DNA of 64,000 bases from Clostridiales bacterium. GTDB lineage: Bacteria > Bacillota > Clostridia > Christensenellales > CAG-138. The notes beneath the pieces are model-generated. The model was not told the DNA's origin. It saw only the letters and a list, made by a program, of their open reading frames with translations, and ran no database searches. A program made the translations under genes and the position numbers. The stretch is taken from positions 10,248 to 74,247 of the forward strand of contig SFEL01000014.1 in NCBI GenBank assembly GCA_004557245.1. The letters are read 5' to 3'. How positions within the stretch are numbered: the first letter of the stretch is position 1; the number at the start of each line of letters is the position of its first letter. Shown one piece after another: positions 31,918 to 38,701 of this stretch.

Positions 31918-32901
31918 ATGAAGAAGATTTTTGCAATCGCTCTGGCTCTGGTCATGGTTCTCTCCATGGCTTCCGCCTTTGCATCCGCTTGCGTAACCGG
32001 CCCCTTCAACTGGTCGGCTACTGCTACTGCTGCTAACTGCGGCAAGGGTAAGGTAGAGGTTGTTCCTTTTGTTAAGGTCAACGACGGCTGCGGCAACTAT
32101 GTATGGCAGGAGAACAACTGCGCCGCCGCTATCAACTCCGAGAACGTTTACTATGCCGTTAAGCTCACCGTTGAGCCCAAGGCTGATAGGGAATGGTGGA
32201 CAGCCGCTTCTCTGAAGATTGAACTCAAGGGTCTGACTGGCAAAGCAGGTACTACCGGTACTTGGAATAACCTCTATGGTTCTGCCGGCATCAAATGGGA
32301 CGAAGAGGATGACACTCTGGTATACTACCTCAAGAATGACGTTAGCACTTGGGTAAAGGAATCCGATTGGAAAGATATGTCCACTAAGGATCAGGCCGCT
32401 TACATCTTCACTGCAAAGGTGACCGATGCTGGTAAGGCTAAGGTTTGCGCTACCCTGAAGTCCAAGCTGGCCGCATACACCCAGGGCGTACTTGGCAACT
32501 ACTATGTAGTGGCTAATACTGCCAACCCGAACAACATGACCATTGAAGTCTACTCCAAGAAGACTGATGGCACGAAGGATAAGCTTCTGGTGAAGTACAC
32601 CATCAAGGACGAGAAGGTCACTGGTATCGATTGGTCCAATCAGTGCGGTGCTGACGATTACAACACCATCAAGGCCTACTTCAACCTCGAGATCGGTACT
32701 CCTGTAAGCGCAAAGGCTATCAACGACAACTTCGGTTGGGACAACAAGGTCGAGTCCTGCTTCCAGTGGAGCAAGAACGGCGCTGCCATCACCAACCCCG
32801 AGTGCAAGATCGAGATCCCCAAGACCGGTGACGTATCCGTAGTTGCTTACGCTGTAATGGCTCTCGTAGCCGCTGCCGGCGCTATGGGTCTGAAGAAGTA
32901 A
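31918..32901 (+). CDS. Secreted cell-surface protein with sortase-like C-terminus
   Basis: A 327-residue protein with a classical signal peptide (MKKIFAIALALVMVLSMASA, cleavage after AFA or ASA) and a C-terminus IPKTGD (300-305), a hydrophobic stretch and a final KK, the layout of an LPXTG-type anchor. The mature part has six or more cysteines and aromatic-rich segments; no domain is recognised. Codons favour GCT, GGT, ACT and AAG, unlike neighbours, as in highly expressed genes. ATG 31918 follows AAAGGGA; a longer upstream frame lacks any signal sequence. It is likely an abundant wall-linked or shed protein of unknown role. Confidence 0.85.
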   Translation: MKKIFAIALALVMVLSMASAFASACVTGPFNWSATATAANCGKGKVEVVPFVKVNDGCGNYVWQENNCAAAINSENVYYAVKLTVEPKADREWWTAASLKIELKGLTGKAGTTGTWNNLYGSAGIKWDEEDDTLVYYLKNDVSTWVKESDWKDMSTKDQAAYIFTAKVTDAGKAKVCATLKSKLAAYTQGVLGNYYVVANTANPNNMTIEVYSKKTDGTKDKLLVKYTIKDEKVTGIDWSNQCGADDYNTIKAYFNLEIGTPVSAKAINDNFGWDNKVESCFQWSKNGAAITNPECKIEIPKTGDVSVVAYAVMALVAAAGAMGLKK

Positions 32902-32966
32902 TTAAGCTTCAAACCAGGGGGCGGCTCTGCCGCCCCTAAACTTGACTTCCGCGGGCGTTAGCACAG

Positions 32967-32992
32967 TCCCCCCATGTGGGGGGCTTTTTTTG
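32967..32992 (+). terminator. Terminator of the secreted-protein gene
   Basis: Arms AGTCCCCCC and GGGGGGCT around ATGT, followed by seven T. Confidence 0.85.
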
Positions 32993-33036
32993 GCTGAAAG
33001 CGCTCCAAAGGAACGGGGGCGGCTGGTATAAGCTTC

Positions 33037-33122
33037 GACCACAGAGGAAGTTCCTCCCCGGGGCACGGGGAGGAACTGACCCGCTGCGGCGGGCCCTCAG
33101 CACACCATCCGAAAGGGGGTGT
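33037..33122 (+). promoter_or_regulatory. Structured leader of toxin 3
   Basis: Three stems in order: AGTTCCTCCCC/GGGGAGGAACT, CCCGC/GCGGG and CACACC-TCC-GAAA-GGG-GGTGTG, the last enclosing the ribosome site. A -10-like TATAAG lies at 33027-33032. Confidence 0.6.
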
Positions 33123-33127
33123 GAAGT

Positions 33128-33235
33128 ATGATTGAGTTGATTATCATTCTTTTTGTTGCGCTGAAGCGTGAAATAAAGTCTGATACCCGTACCGTCTGCG
33201 TATGTCAATGCGTGGACGGTATTTTTACGCATTAA
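33128..33235 (+). CDS. Small hydrophobic peptide, putative type I toxin 3 (read-through form)
   Basis: A 35-residue peptide whose first 18 residues (MIELIIILFVALKREIKS) are identical, also at DNA level, to toxin 4. A small deletion removes the stop present in toxin 4, so the frame runs on for 17 residues through its own terminator hairpin (DTRTVCVCQCVDGIFTH). The facing promoter has also lost its good -10 (TATCAG). The copy may therefore be decaying or altered. GGGGGTGTG ahead of the ATG lies in a hairpin. Confidence 0.5.
   Translation: MIELIIILFVALKREIKSDTRTVCVCQCVDGIFTH
33180..33208 (-). promoter_or_regulatory. Weakened antisense promoter facing toxin 3
   Basis: Minus strand TTGACA (33208-33203), 17 bases, TATCAG (33185-33180). 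The -35 lies in the loop of the TACCGTC/GACGGTA terminator hairpin (33189-33226). Confidence 0.55.
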
Positions 33236-33298
33236 AACAGCTTTCAGCCGTATAAGCTGCAAGCGCTCTAAAGGAATGGGACAAGCCCGTATAAGCTG

Positions 33299-33386
33299 CG
33301 ACCACAGAGGAAGTTCCGGCGCGGGAGACGCGCCGGAACTGACCCGCCTGCGGCGGGCCCTCAGCACACCATCCGAAAGGGGGTGT
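33299..33386 (+). promoter_or_regulatory. Structured leader of toxin 4
   Basis: Same three-stem layout as toxin 3. The first stem is AGTTCCGGCGCG/CGCGCCGGAACT: both sides changed together relative to toxin 3, direct evidence of base pairing. The last stem buries the ribosome site. A -10-like TATAAG is at 33290-33295. Confidence 0.65.
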
Positions 33387-33391
33387 GAAGT

Positions 33392-33451
33392 ATGATTGAG
33401 TTGATTATCATTCTTTTTGTTGCGCTGAAGCGTGAAATAAAGTCTGTATAA
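33392..33451 (+). CDS. Small hydrophobic peptide, putative type I toxin 4
   Basis: A 19-residue peptide MIELIIILFVALKREIKSV: one hydrophobic helix, then a basic/acidic end, similar in plan to toxins 1 and 2 (…LREVKSV, …LSDIKSV). The leader TCAGCACACCATCCGAAAGG is shared with toxin 2 although the genes point the opposite way, showing common origin. A strong antisense promoter sits in the terminator loop downstream. Too short for standard gene callers. Toxicity is inferred. Confidence 0.62.
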   Translation: MIELIIILFVALKREIKSV

Positions 33452-33453
33452 GT

Positions 33454-33482
33454 ATTATACCCATTCCCCCTTTCCGTGTCAA
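33454..33482 (-). promoter_or_regulatory. Strong antisense promoter facing toxin 4
   Basis: Minus strand TTGACA (33482-33477), 17 bases, TATAAT (33459-33454). The transcript would run across the toxin ORF and leader; its end is not clear. Confidence 0.75.
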
Positions 33483-33500
33483 CGGATAGGGGGGATTTTC
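33464..33500 (+). terminator. Terminator of toxin 4
   Basis: CCCCCTTTCCGT and ACGGATAGGGGG arms with the TGTCAA loop, then GATTTTC. Confidence 0.75.
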
Positions 33501-33507
33501 TTAGTAT

Positions 33508-33552
33508 CGGCCACAGAGGAAGTTCCGTCTGCGGGCGGTATTTTTTCCGCAA
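33508..33552. repeat. Fragment of a third rightward toxin-unit leader
   Basis: GGCCACAGAGGAAGTTCC repeats the first bases of the two leaders at 33037 and 33299 and then diverges into a short GCGGGCGG...CCGC hairpin. It looks like a remnant. Confidence 0.5.
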
Positions 33553-33657
33553 TCAGAAATATTTCACCCCCCGTTCACCCTTTTCTGTGAAAAACAGGGT
33601 ATAATAGACACGCATGGCATATATATGCCGTTAAATTAAAAAGGTCAGGAGATAAGC

Positions 33658-33969
33658 ATGGAAATACAGCTTACAACAGAAAACTTCGCAAGTGTCACCA
33701 ATACCGACAAGCCGGTGCTCATAGACTTCTGGGCAACATGGTGCGGCCCCTGCCGCATGATAGCCCCCGTCATAGAGGAGATAGCCCAGGAGCGGGCGGA
33801 TATACTGGTCTGCAAGTGCAACGTTGACGAGGAGGTCCCGCTGGCGGCCCAGTTCGGCGTGAACGTAATACCTACCCTCGTGGTGCTGAAAAACGGCCGC
33901 GTAGCCGCCCGTACAGAGGGCCTCACCGGCAAGCAGAACATAATAAGGCTGGTGGAAAACGCCATATGA
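33658..33969 (+). CDS. trxA: Thioredoxin
   Basis: A 103-residue thioredoxin with active site WCGPC (C29, C32) and the cis-proline in NVIPTLVV. It reduces protein disulfides in the cytoplasm. A TATAAT at 33600-33605 is a probable -10 and GGAGATAAGC precedes the ATG. The stop overlaps the next start by four bases (ATGA), so it is translated together with a small ferredoxin:thioredoxin-reductase-like protein, suggesting ferredoxin rather than NADPH as its electron source. Confidence 0.96.
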   Translation: MEIQLTTENFASVTNTDKPVLIDFWATWCGPCRMIAPVIEEIAQERADILVCKCNVDEEVPLAAQFGVNVIPTLVVLKNGRVAARTEGLTGKQNIIRLVENAI

Positions 33970-34163
33970 AGATAAGGCTTAATGAGGACGAGCAGATAGT
34001 GAAGCTGATAAAGCAGGGCCTCAGCGAGCGCAACGGCCATTGCCCCTGCGTGCGGGAGATAAGCGACGACACAAAGTGCATGTGCAAGCAGTTCCGCCAG
34101 CAGATAGCCGACCCCGACTTTGAGGGGTACTGCCACTGCATGCTTTACTATAAGGAAAAATAG
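33966..34163 (+). CDS. Small ferredoxin:thioredoxin reductase catalytic-chain-like protein
   Basis: A 65-residue protein with six cysteines in the order CPC (26-28), CMC (38-40) and CHC (56-58), the same three-motif plan as the catalytic beta chain of ferredoxin:thioredoxin reductase, where four cysteines hold a [4Fe-4S] cluster and two form the redox disulfide. It is shorter than the plant enzyme and the first spacing is 9, not 16, residues. DPDFEGYCHC matches the family end. Coupled by a 4-bp overlap to trxA. No variable alpha subunit is nearby. Confidence 0.82.
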   Translation: MKIRLNEDEQIVKLIKQGLSERNGHCPCVREISDDTKCMCKQFRQQIADPDFEGYCHCMLYYKEK

Positions 34164-34186
34164 GGCGGAGAAATATAACGCCGTCC

Positions 34187-34249
34187 CTTCTTTCTCTTTT
34201 CTTTTCGGGCGAAAAGAAAAGCAGAAAGAAGCAAAGAGAAAAGAAAAGC
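34187..34249. repeat. 63-bp palindromic repeat, copy 2
   Basis: Same sequence as 27079-27141 except in the four-base loop (GGGC for ATGA). It lies 3' of the trxA-FTR pair. Confidence 0.85.
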
Positions 34250-34274
34250 CCGACGATATTTGTAAATTTAAAGG

Positions 34275-34466
34275 CTGTGGGAAAAGTCCCCGGGGTTGAT
34301 AAGGGGTCGCAACCCCTTATATTCAATCCGGCTCTGACGGCGTGTACGTCAGAACGGATGAAAACCGGAGGTTTTCGTACTCTGCGGGTTTTGCCGCCCG
34401 GGAGCGAATGCGAGAGGCAAAACGCGAAAAGAACTCGGAAAAGTGGTCTTTAGCCACTTTTCCGAT
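34275..34466 (+). repeat. Dispersed multi-hairpin repeat, copy 4 (subtype A)
   Basis: Begins CTGTGGGAAAAG, ends CTTTTCCGATA. Hairpins AAGGGGT/ACCCCTT, TCTGACG/CGTCAGA, GAAAACC/GGTTTTC, GGGTTTTGCC/GGCAAAAC and AAAAGTGG/CCACTTTT are all kept. The GGAAAA...TTTTCC ends replace CGAAAA...TTTTCG on both sides, a paired change. Confidence 0.85.
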
Positions 34467-34563
34467 ATCATACTGCAAAAGCGCTTGCAAATATGCCGGG
34501 CCATGTATTATGCTTAGTGTAACGGTTTAACGGTAAATTAACACAAGGAGCGCTGAATACATA

Positions 34564-34704
34564 ATGGAACAGAAGGACAACAATAACGGCAATAAGCTTT
34601 CCGGCAGAACCGTAGCGGGCTGCGGCCTGGCGCTGCTGATGTTTTTTCTGCTGCTGGGCGCGCTGATATTCGGCTATGTTTACTTTGTAAAGCTGGGAAA
34701 GTGA
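34564..34704 (+). CDS. Small membrane protein of unknown function
   Basis: A 46-residue peptide with a polar start (MEQKDNNNGNKLSGRT) and one long membrane helix (VAGCGLALLMFFLLLGALIF), ending GYVYFVKLGK. AAGGAG lies upstream of the ATG. It sits 19 bases before the pentapeptide gene and may share its transcript. No family recognised. Confidence 0.55.
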   Translation: MEQKDNNNGNKLSGRTVAGCGLALLMFFLLLGALIFGYVYFVKLGK

Positions 34705-34723
34705 CGCCGGGAAAGGGCGCTGT

Positions 34724-35422
34724 ATGGAGCCTGTATCAAAGGAAGAATTCCTGCTTAAGCTGGAGCAGGCGCGCAAATGCCGCACCGGCCTTGAATCCCT
34801 GTGCCTTCACGATGCGGACATATCCGGCGCCGATTTTTCCGGGCTGGACTGCCAGTGGTGGGACATGAAGAACGTATGCCTGGACGGCTGCAGCTTTGAG
34901 GGCGCTACGATTGCAAACGGCAAGTTCGAAAACTGCACCTTTGTGGGGGCGAACTTCAGGAACGCCGGCCTTCAGGGGGCAGACCTCCGCAATGCCGATC
35001 TTACCGGCATTGACCTTCGGGGAGGCAACGTATACAGCGCATGGCTTGAGGGGGCCAGGCTGGACGGCATAATACAGGACGAAAGCACCAGGTATTTCCG
35101 GCTGCGCTGCCCCGAAAGGGGGGCCTTTATAGGCTATAAGAAGTGCTACGAGGACAGGGTGGTAATGCTGCTCATCCCAGCCGATGCAAAGCGGGTATCC
35201 GCCACCAACAACGCCTGCCGCTGCAACAAGGCCAAGGTGCTGACAATAACCAGCTTTGACTTTACGCAAAGCTACGACTGGGCGGTGTCGCTTGTTGACG
35301 AGAACTTCATATATAAAAAGGGCGAATGGATCTATCCCGACAGGTTCACCGAGGACAGGTGGGTAGAGTCCACCTACGGAATACATTTCTGGATGAGCCG
35401 CAGCGAAGCCATAGCCTACTGA
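34724..35422 (+). CDS. Pentapeptide-repeat protein with C-terminal DUF5758-like domain
   Basis: A 232-residue protein. Residues about 30-125 hold pentapeptide repeats of the A(D/N)LxG type (ADISGADFSGLD, CTFVGANFRNAGLQGADLRN), which fold into a right-handed beta-helix. The C-terminal 110 residues (FRLRCPERGAFIGYKKCY, NNACRCNKAKVLTI) resemble the DUF5758 domain often joined to these repeats. Function is unknown; in some proteins such repeats mimic DNA and protect gyrase, but nothing here shows that. Confidence 0.85.
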   Translation: MEPVSKEEFLLKLEQARKCRTGLESLCLHDADISGADFSGLDCQWWDMKNVCLDGCSFEGATIANGKFENCTFVGANFRNAGLQGADLRNADLTGIDLRGGNVYSAWLEGARLDGIIQDESTRYFRLRCPERGAFIGYKKCYEDRVVMLLIPADAKRVSATNNACRCNKAKVLTITSFDFTQSYDWAVSLVDENFIYKKGEWIYPDRFTEDRWVESTYGIHFWMSRSEAIAY

Positions 35423-35454
35423 TAAAACTTAGATTTTCTGCGCATACTCTGCCT

Positions 35455-35841
35455 ATGAAAAAGGCGGAGTATTTTTTTGCATATTTTAATAAGAAGAATA
35501 TCAATAAGCTGCTTGCGGGGCTGCTGGCGGGGCTGTGCAACGGGCTTTTCGGCTCGGGCGGCGGGGCTGTGGCAGTAGTGGCTCTGGAGCGAATGTGCGG
35601 CTTTGCGTCAAAGGATGCCCATGCCACCGCCATAAGCATAATGCTGCCCCTTACCTTTGCCAGCGCGGCTGTGTATTGCGCAGGCGGCGGGGTGGATTGG
35701 CATACCCTGCTTTTCGCGGCGCCGGGGGCCATACTGGGCAGCATTGCCGGGGCAAAGCTGACCGGCAGGATGAAGTCCGCCGCGCTGGATAAGCTGTTCG
35801 CCGCGGTGATGTTCTGTGCAGGGGTGTGGATGCTGCTGTGA
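35455..35841 (+). CDS. TauE/SafE-type membrane protein, N-terminal half
   Basis: A 128-residue membrane protein equal to one four-helix half of a TauE/SafE (TSUP) anion or sulfite exporter. The glycine-rich first helix motif GLCNGLFGSGGGAVAV is typical. The family is normally about 250 residues with two such halves; here each half is its own gene, overlapping by four bases (GTGA). ATG 35455 follows the pentapeptide stop by 32 bases. Confidence 0.85.
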   Translation: MKKAEYFFAYFNKKNINKLLAGLLAGLCNGLFGSGGGAVAVVALERMCGFASKDAHATAISIMLPLTFASAAVYCAGGGVDWHTLLFAAPGAILGSIAGAKLTGRMKSAALDKLFAAVMFCAGVWMLL

Positions 35842-36209
35842 GGGAGCTGCTGCTTTTTGCCATAGCCGCCGCCGCAGGGGTGATCTCCGGCATGGGAATG
35901 GGGGGCGGCACGCTGCTCATACCTGCGCTTACGCTGCTGATGGGCATCCCGCAGAGGCAGGCCCAGGGGGTCAACATGCTGTCCTTCCTGCCCGCCGCAG
36001 CCGTTGCGCTGTATATACACAAAAAAGAGGGAAGGCTGGAGCTTAAAAGCAGCCTGCCCGTAATAGCCGCGGGCATTGTGGGAGCTCTCGCAGGGGCGCT
36101 GGCCGCCGGCTGGCTCAAGGAGGAATGGCTGAAAAAAGCCTTCGGATTATTTTTAACAATCTTGTCTATTATTCAGTATATAGGAAGATCGCCAAAGGGC
36201 CGGGTTTGA
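35838..36209 (+). CDS. TauE/SafE-type membrane protein, C-terminal half
   Basis: A 123-residue membrane protein starting at GTG 35838 inside the stop of the previous gene. It again begins with the TSUP motif (GVISGMGMGGGTLLIPAL), and ILSIIQYIG closes the last helix. The two halves probably pair as a heterodimer to form one transporter for sulfite, sulfoacetate or a related anion; the substrate is unknown. Confidence 0.83.
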   Translation: MRELLLFAIAAAAGVISGMGMGGGTLLIPALTLLMGIPQRQAQGVNMLSFLPAAAVALYIHKKEGRLELKSSLPVIAAGIVGALAGALAAGWLKEEWLKKAFGLFLTILSIIQYIGRSPKGRV

Positions 36210-36422
36210 TAGAAAATAATCAGACATTATCGAGAAAAAAACACTTCGAGAGGAAAGATTTATACTGATTTTCCGAAACTTATATGCTATAATAATCTCT
36301 GGTTACAAATAGTTAGTCATAGCTGCGTATCGTCTTTGCCACAGTATATTTTTTATAAGGCATATTCTTGGCGGATCTGTTATGTGGCTTGTGAAGCTGT
36401 TGAAAAATATGAAAGGCAGGTG

Positions 36423-37760
36423 TTGGCTTTGCCAAAGCATTCCTTCAAGGGCGGCGTGCATCCTCTGCACGATCAGCATGAGGGCAAGACATCAACAAGC
36501 GGTCTTCCCATACGAGAGTATATCCCGGACAGCGTGGATATCCCCATGTCCATGAGCATAGGCGCTCCCGCAGCGCCCTGCGTAAAGGTGGGGGATCACG
36601 TCAAGCTGGGCCAGAAGATCGCAGACGCTACCGGTTTTGTCAGTTTACCGGTTCATGCCAGCGTTTCGGGAGAGGTTACGGCCATAGGCACCAAGGTGCT
36701 TCTGCTGGGAGGACCCACCACCATCATCACCATCAGGAACGATTTCCAGGACGAGTGGACAGAGCTTGAGCCGCTGGGCGGCGTGGAGGAGTGCGACCCT
36801 GCCAGGATAGTTCCCGCGGTACAGGCTGCGGGCATCTGCGGTATGGGCGGCGCGACCTTCCCCACCCACGTAAAGCTTACTGTTGGCGAGGGTAAGTACT
36901 GTGACACCATAATCCTCAACGGCGCAGAGTGCGAGACCCACGTTACCTGCGACCATCGCCTCATGATCGAGGAATCCGAGCGCATAGTGGACGGACTCAG
37001 GGCCGCGATGCGGGCTCTCGGCGTAAAGCGGGGCGTTATCGGTATCGAGGATAACAAGCCCGACGCCATAGCCGCAATGCAGCGTGCGGCGGAGGGCCGC
37101 GAGGGGGTAGAGGTCATGCCCCTTTTTACCAAATATCCTCAGGGCTCTGAAAAGCAGCTGATCTACTCCGTCACCGGCAGGGAAGTTCCAAGCAAGAAGC
37201 TGCCTCTGGACGCTCACGTCATAGTTATAAACGTCGGCACCGCAAAGGCCATAGCCGATGCAGTGATAGAGGGTAAGCCTCTCATCAGCCGCGTCACCAC
37301 AGTAAAGGGCTGCGTAAAGGAGCCCGCGAACCTGCGCCTTCGCATGGGAACCATAGTTGCCGACGCCATAGGCGAGTGCGGCGGCTATACCGACGAGGCC
37401 GGCAAGATAGTAATGGGCGGCTGCATGACAGGCCTTTGCGCCCCAAACGACCAGGTAGTGGTCATGAAGGGCACCAACGGCATACTGGTATTCAACGAAA
37501 AGGACGCAAGAAGCTACGAGGAGAGCCCCTGCATACGCTGCGGCCGCTGCGTGGAGGCCTGCCCCATAGGCCTTAATCCATACCTCATGAAGCACCTTTG
37601 CGACAAGGGCGATCTCAAGGGCGCCGAAGCCAACAACGTGATGGAGTGCATAGTCTGCGGAAGCTGCTCCTATGTGTGTCCCGCAAAGCGCTGGCTTACC
37701 GCCTCCTTCAAGAATACTAAAGACGCTATCATGCGGGAAGCAAGGAGGGCAAAGAAGTAA
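36423..37760 (+). CDS. rnfC: Rnf complex subunit C (NADH-binding)
   Basis: A 445-residue soluble subunit that passes electrons to NAD+ or takes them from NADH. No ATG fits; TTG 36423 (ALPKHSFKGGVHPLHD) is chosen because the family begins at this point and AGGCAGG lies upstream (GTG 36420 is an alternative). The NADH/FMN region has GICGMGGATFPTHVK, and two [4Fe-4S] motifs are CIRCGRCVEACPIG and CIVCGSCSYVCPAK. It is the first gene of rnfCDEAB. A -10-like TATAAT lies near 36289. Confidence 0.93.
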   Translation: MALPKHSFKGGVHPLHDQHEGKTSTSGLPIREYIPDSVDIPMSMSIGAPAAPCVKVGDHVKLGQKIADATGFVSLPVHASVSGEVTAIGTKVLLLGGPTTIITIRNDFQDEWTELEPLGGVEECDPARIVPAVQAAGICGMGGATFPTHVKLTVGEGKYCDTIILNGAECETHVTCDHRLMIEESERIVDGLRAAMRALGVKRGVIGIEDNKPDAIAAMQRAAEGREGVEVMPLFTKYPQGSEKQLIYSVTGREVPSKKLPLDAHVIVINVGTAKAIADAVIEGKPLISRVTTVKGCVKEPANLRLRMGTIVADAIGECGGYTDEAGKIVMGGCMTGLCAPNDQVVVMKGTNGILVFNEKDARSYEESPCIRCGRCVEACPIGLNPYLMKHLCDKGDLKGAEANNVMECIVCGSCSYVCPAKRWLTASFKNTKDAIMREARRAKK

Positions 37761-38701
37761 TGAGTCTTCACGTTTCAAGCGCACCACATGTCCACAGCAA
37801 GGACAGCACCCAGACCATAATGCGGGACGTGCTCATAGCCATGCTCCCCACCACCGTAATGGGCGTATACTGCTTCGGCTTCAACGCGGCGCTTCTGTGC
37901 GTCCTCGGCGTGGCGGCCGCGGTATTGGCCGAGTACGGCTACCAGAAGATGACCCGCCAGAGGGTACGCATAGGCGACCTCTCCGCCGCCGTTACCGGCC
38001 TTCTCGTGGCGCTCAACTTGCCCGGCAACGCCCCCTGGTGGATGCCCGTGGTAGGCAGCTTCATAGCCATAGTCCTCGTAAAGCAGCTTTTCGGCGGCAT
38101 AGGCGACAATTTTATGAACCCCGCCCTTACCGCCCGCGGAATAATGCTTGCCTCCTGGCCCGTAAGGATGACCGCATGGTATCTGCCCACCTTCTGCAAG
38201 GGGGTTGACGCCGTATCCTCCGCCACAGTTCTGGGCGGATATGAGGCTTCTACCCTTGACATGTTCCTGGGCTTCATACCCGGCACAATAGGCGAAGTCA
38301 GCAAGATAGCCATTCTCATCGGCCTGGCTTACCTGCTTATCCGCAAGGTAATAAGCTGGCGCATTCCCGTTGTGTTCGTCGGAACCTTTGCCATACTTGC
38401 CGCCATCTTCAGGATGGATCAGGACGTACTGACTTCCGTGCTTTCCGGCGGTCTGCTCTTTGGCGCCGTGTTCATGGCGACAGACTACACCACCAGCCCC
38501 ATGACAGAGGTCGGTCAGTACATATATGCCTTCGGCTGCGGCCTCATACTGGCGGTCATACGCAAGTGGGGAAGCTATACCGAGGGCGTTACCTACGCCA
38601 TACTGATAATGAACGTGGCTACTCCCCTCATAGACAAGTTCGTCAAGATAAGGGTATATGGCCAGGAAAAGCCAAAAAAGGAGGTAAAGGCAAATGTCTA
38701 A
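37760..38701 (+). CDS. rnfD: Rnf complex subunit D
   Basis: A 313-residue membrane subunit with about ten helices. The covalent FMN site is the Thr in DAVSSATVL (T156), matching the SxAT pattern. GGIGDNFMNPALTARGIML is a family block. ATG overlaps the rnfC stop by one base, so the two are coupled. It belongs to the ion-pumping core that links ferredoxin:NAD+ electron flow to Na+ or H+ export. Confidence 0.95.
   Translation: MSLHVSSAPHVHSKDSTQTIMRDVLIAMLPTTVMGVYCFGFNAALLCVLGVAAAVLAEYGYQKMTRQRVRIGDLSAAVTGLLVALNLPGNAPWWMPVVGSFIAIVLVKQLFGGIGDNFMNPALTARGIMLASWPVRMTAWYLPTFCKGVDAVSSATVLGGYEASTLDMFLGFIPGTIGEVSKIAILIGLAYLLIRKVISWRIPVVFVGTFAILAAIFRMDQDVLTSVLSGGLLFGAVFMATDYTTSPMTEVGQYIYAFGCGLILAVIRKWGSYTEGVTYAILIMNVATPLIDKFVKIRVYGQEKPKKEVKANV

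Noticed and set aside
30940..33500. CRISPR array
   Set aside because: The repeated units are about 300 and 260 bp long with ORFs and promoters, not short repeats with unique spacers; no cas genes.
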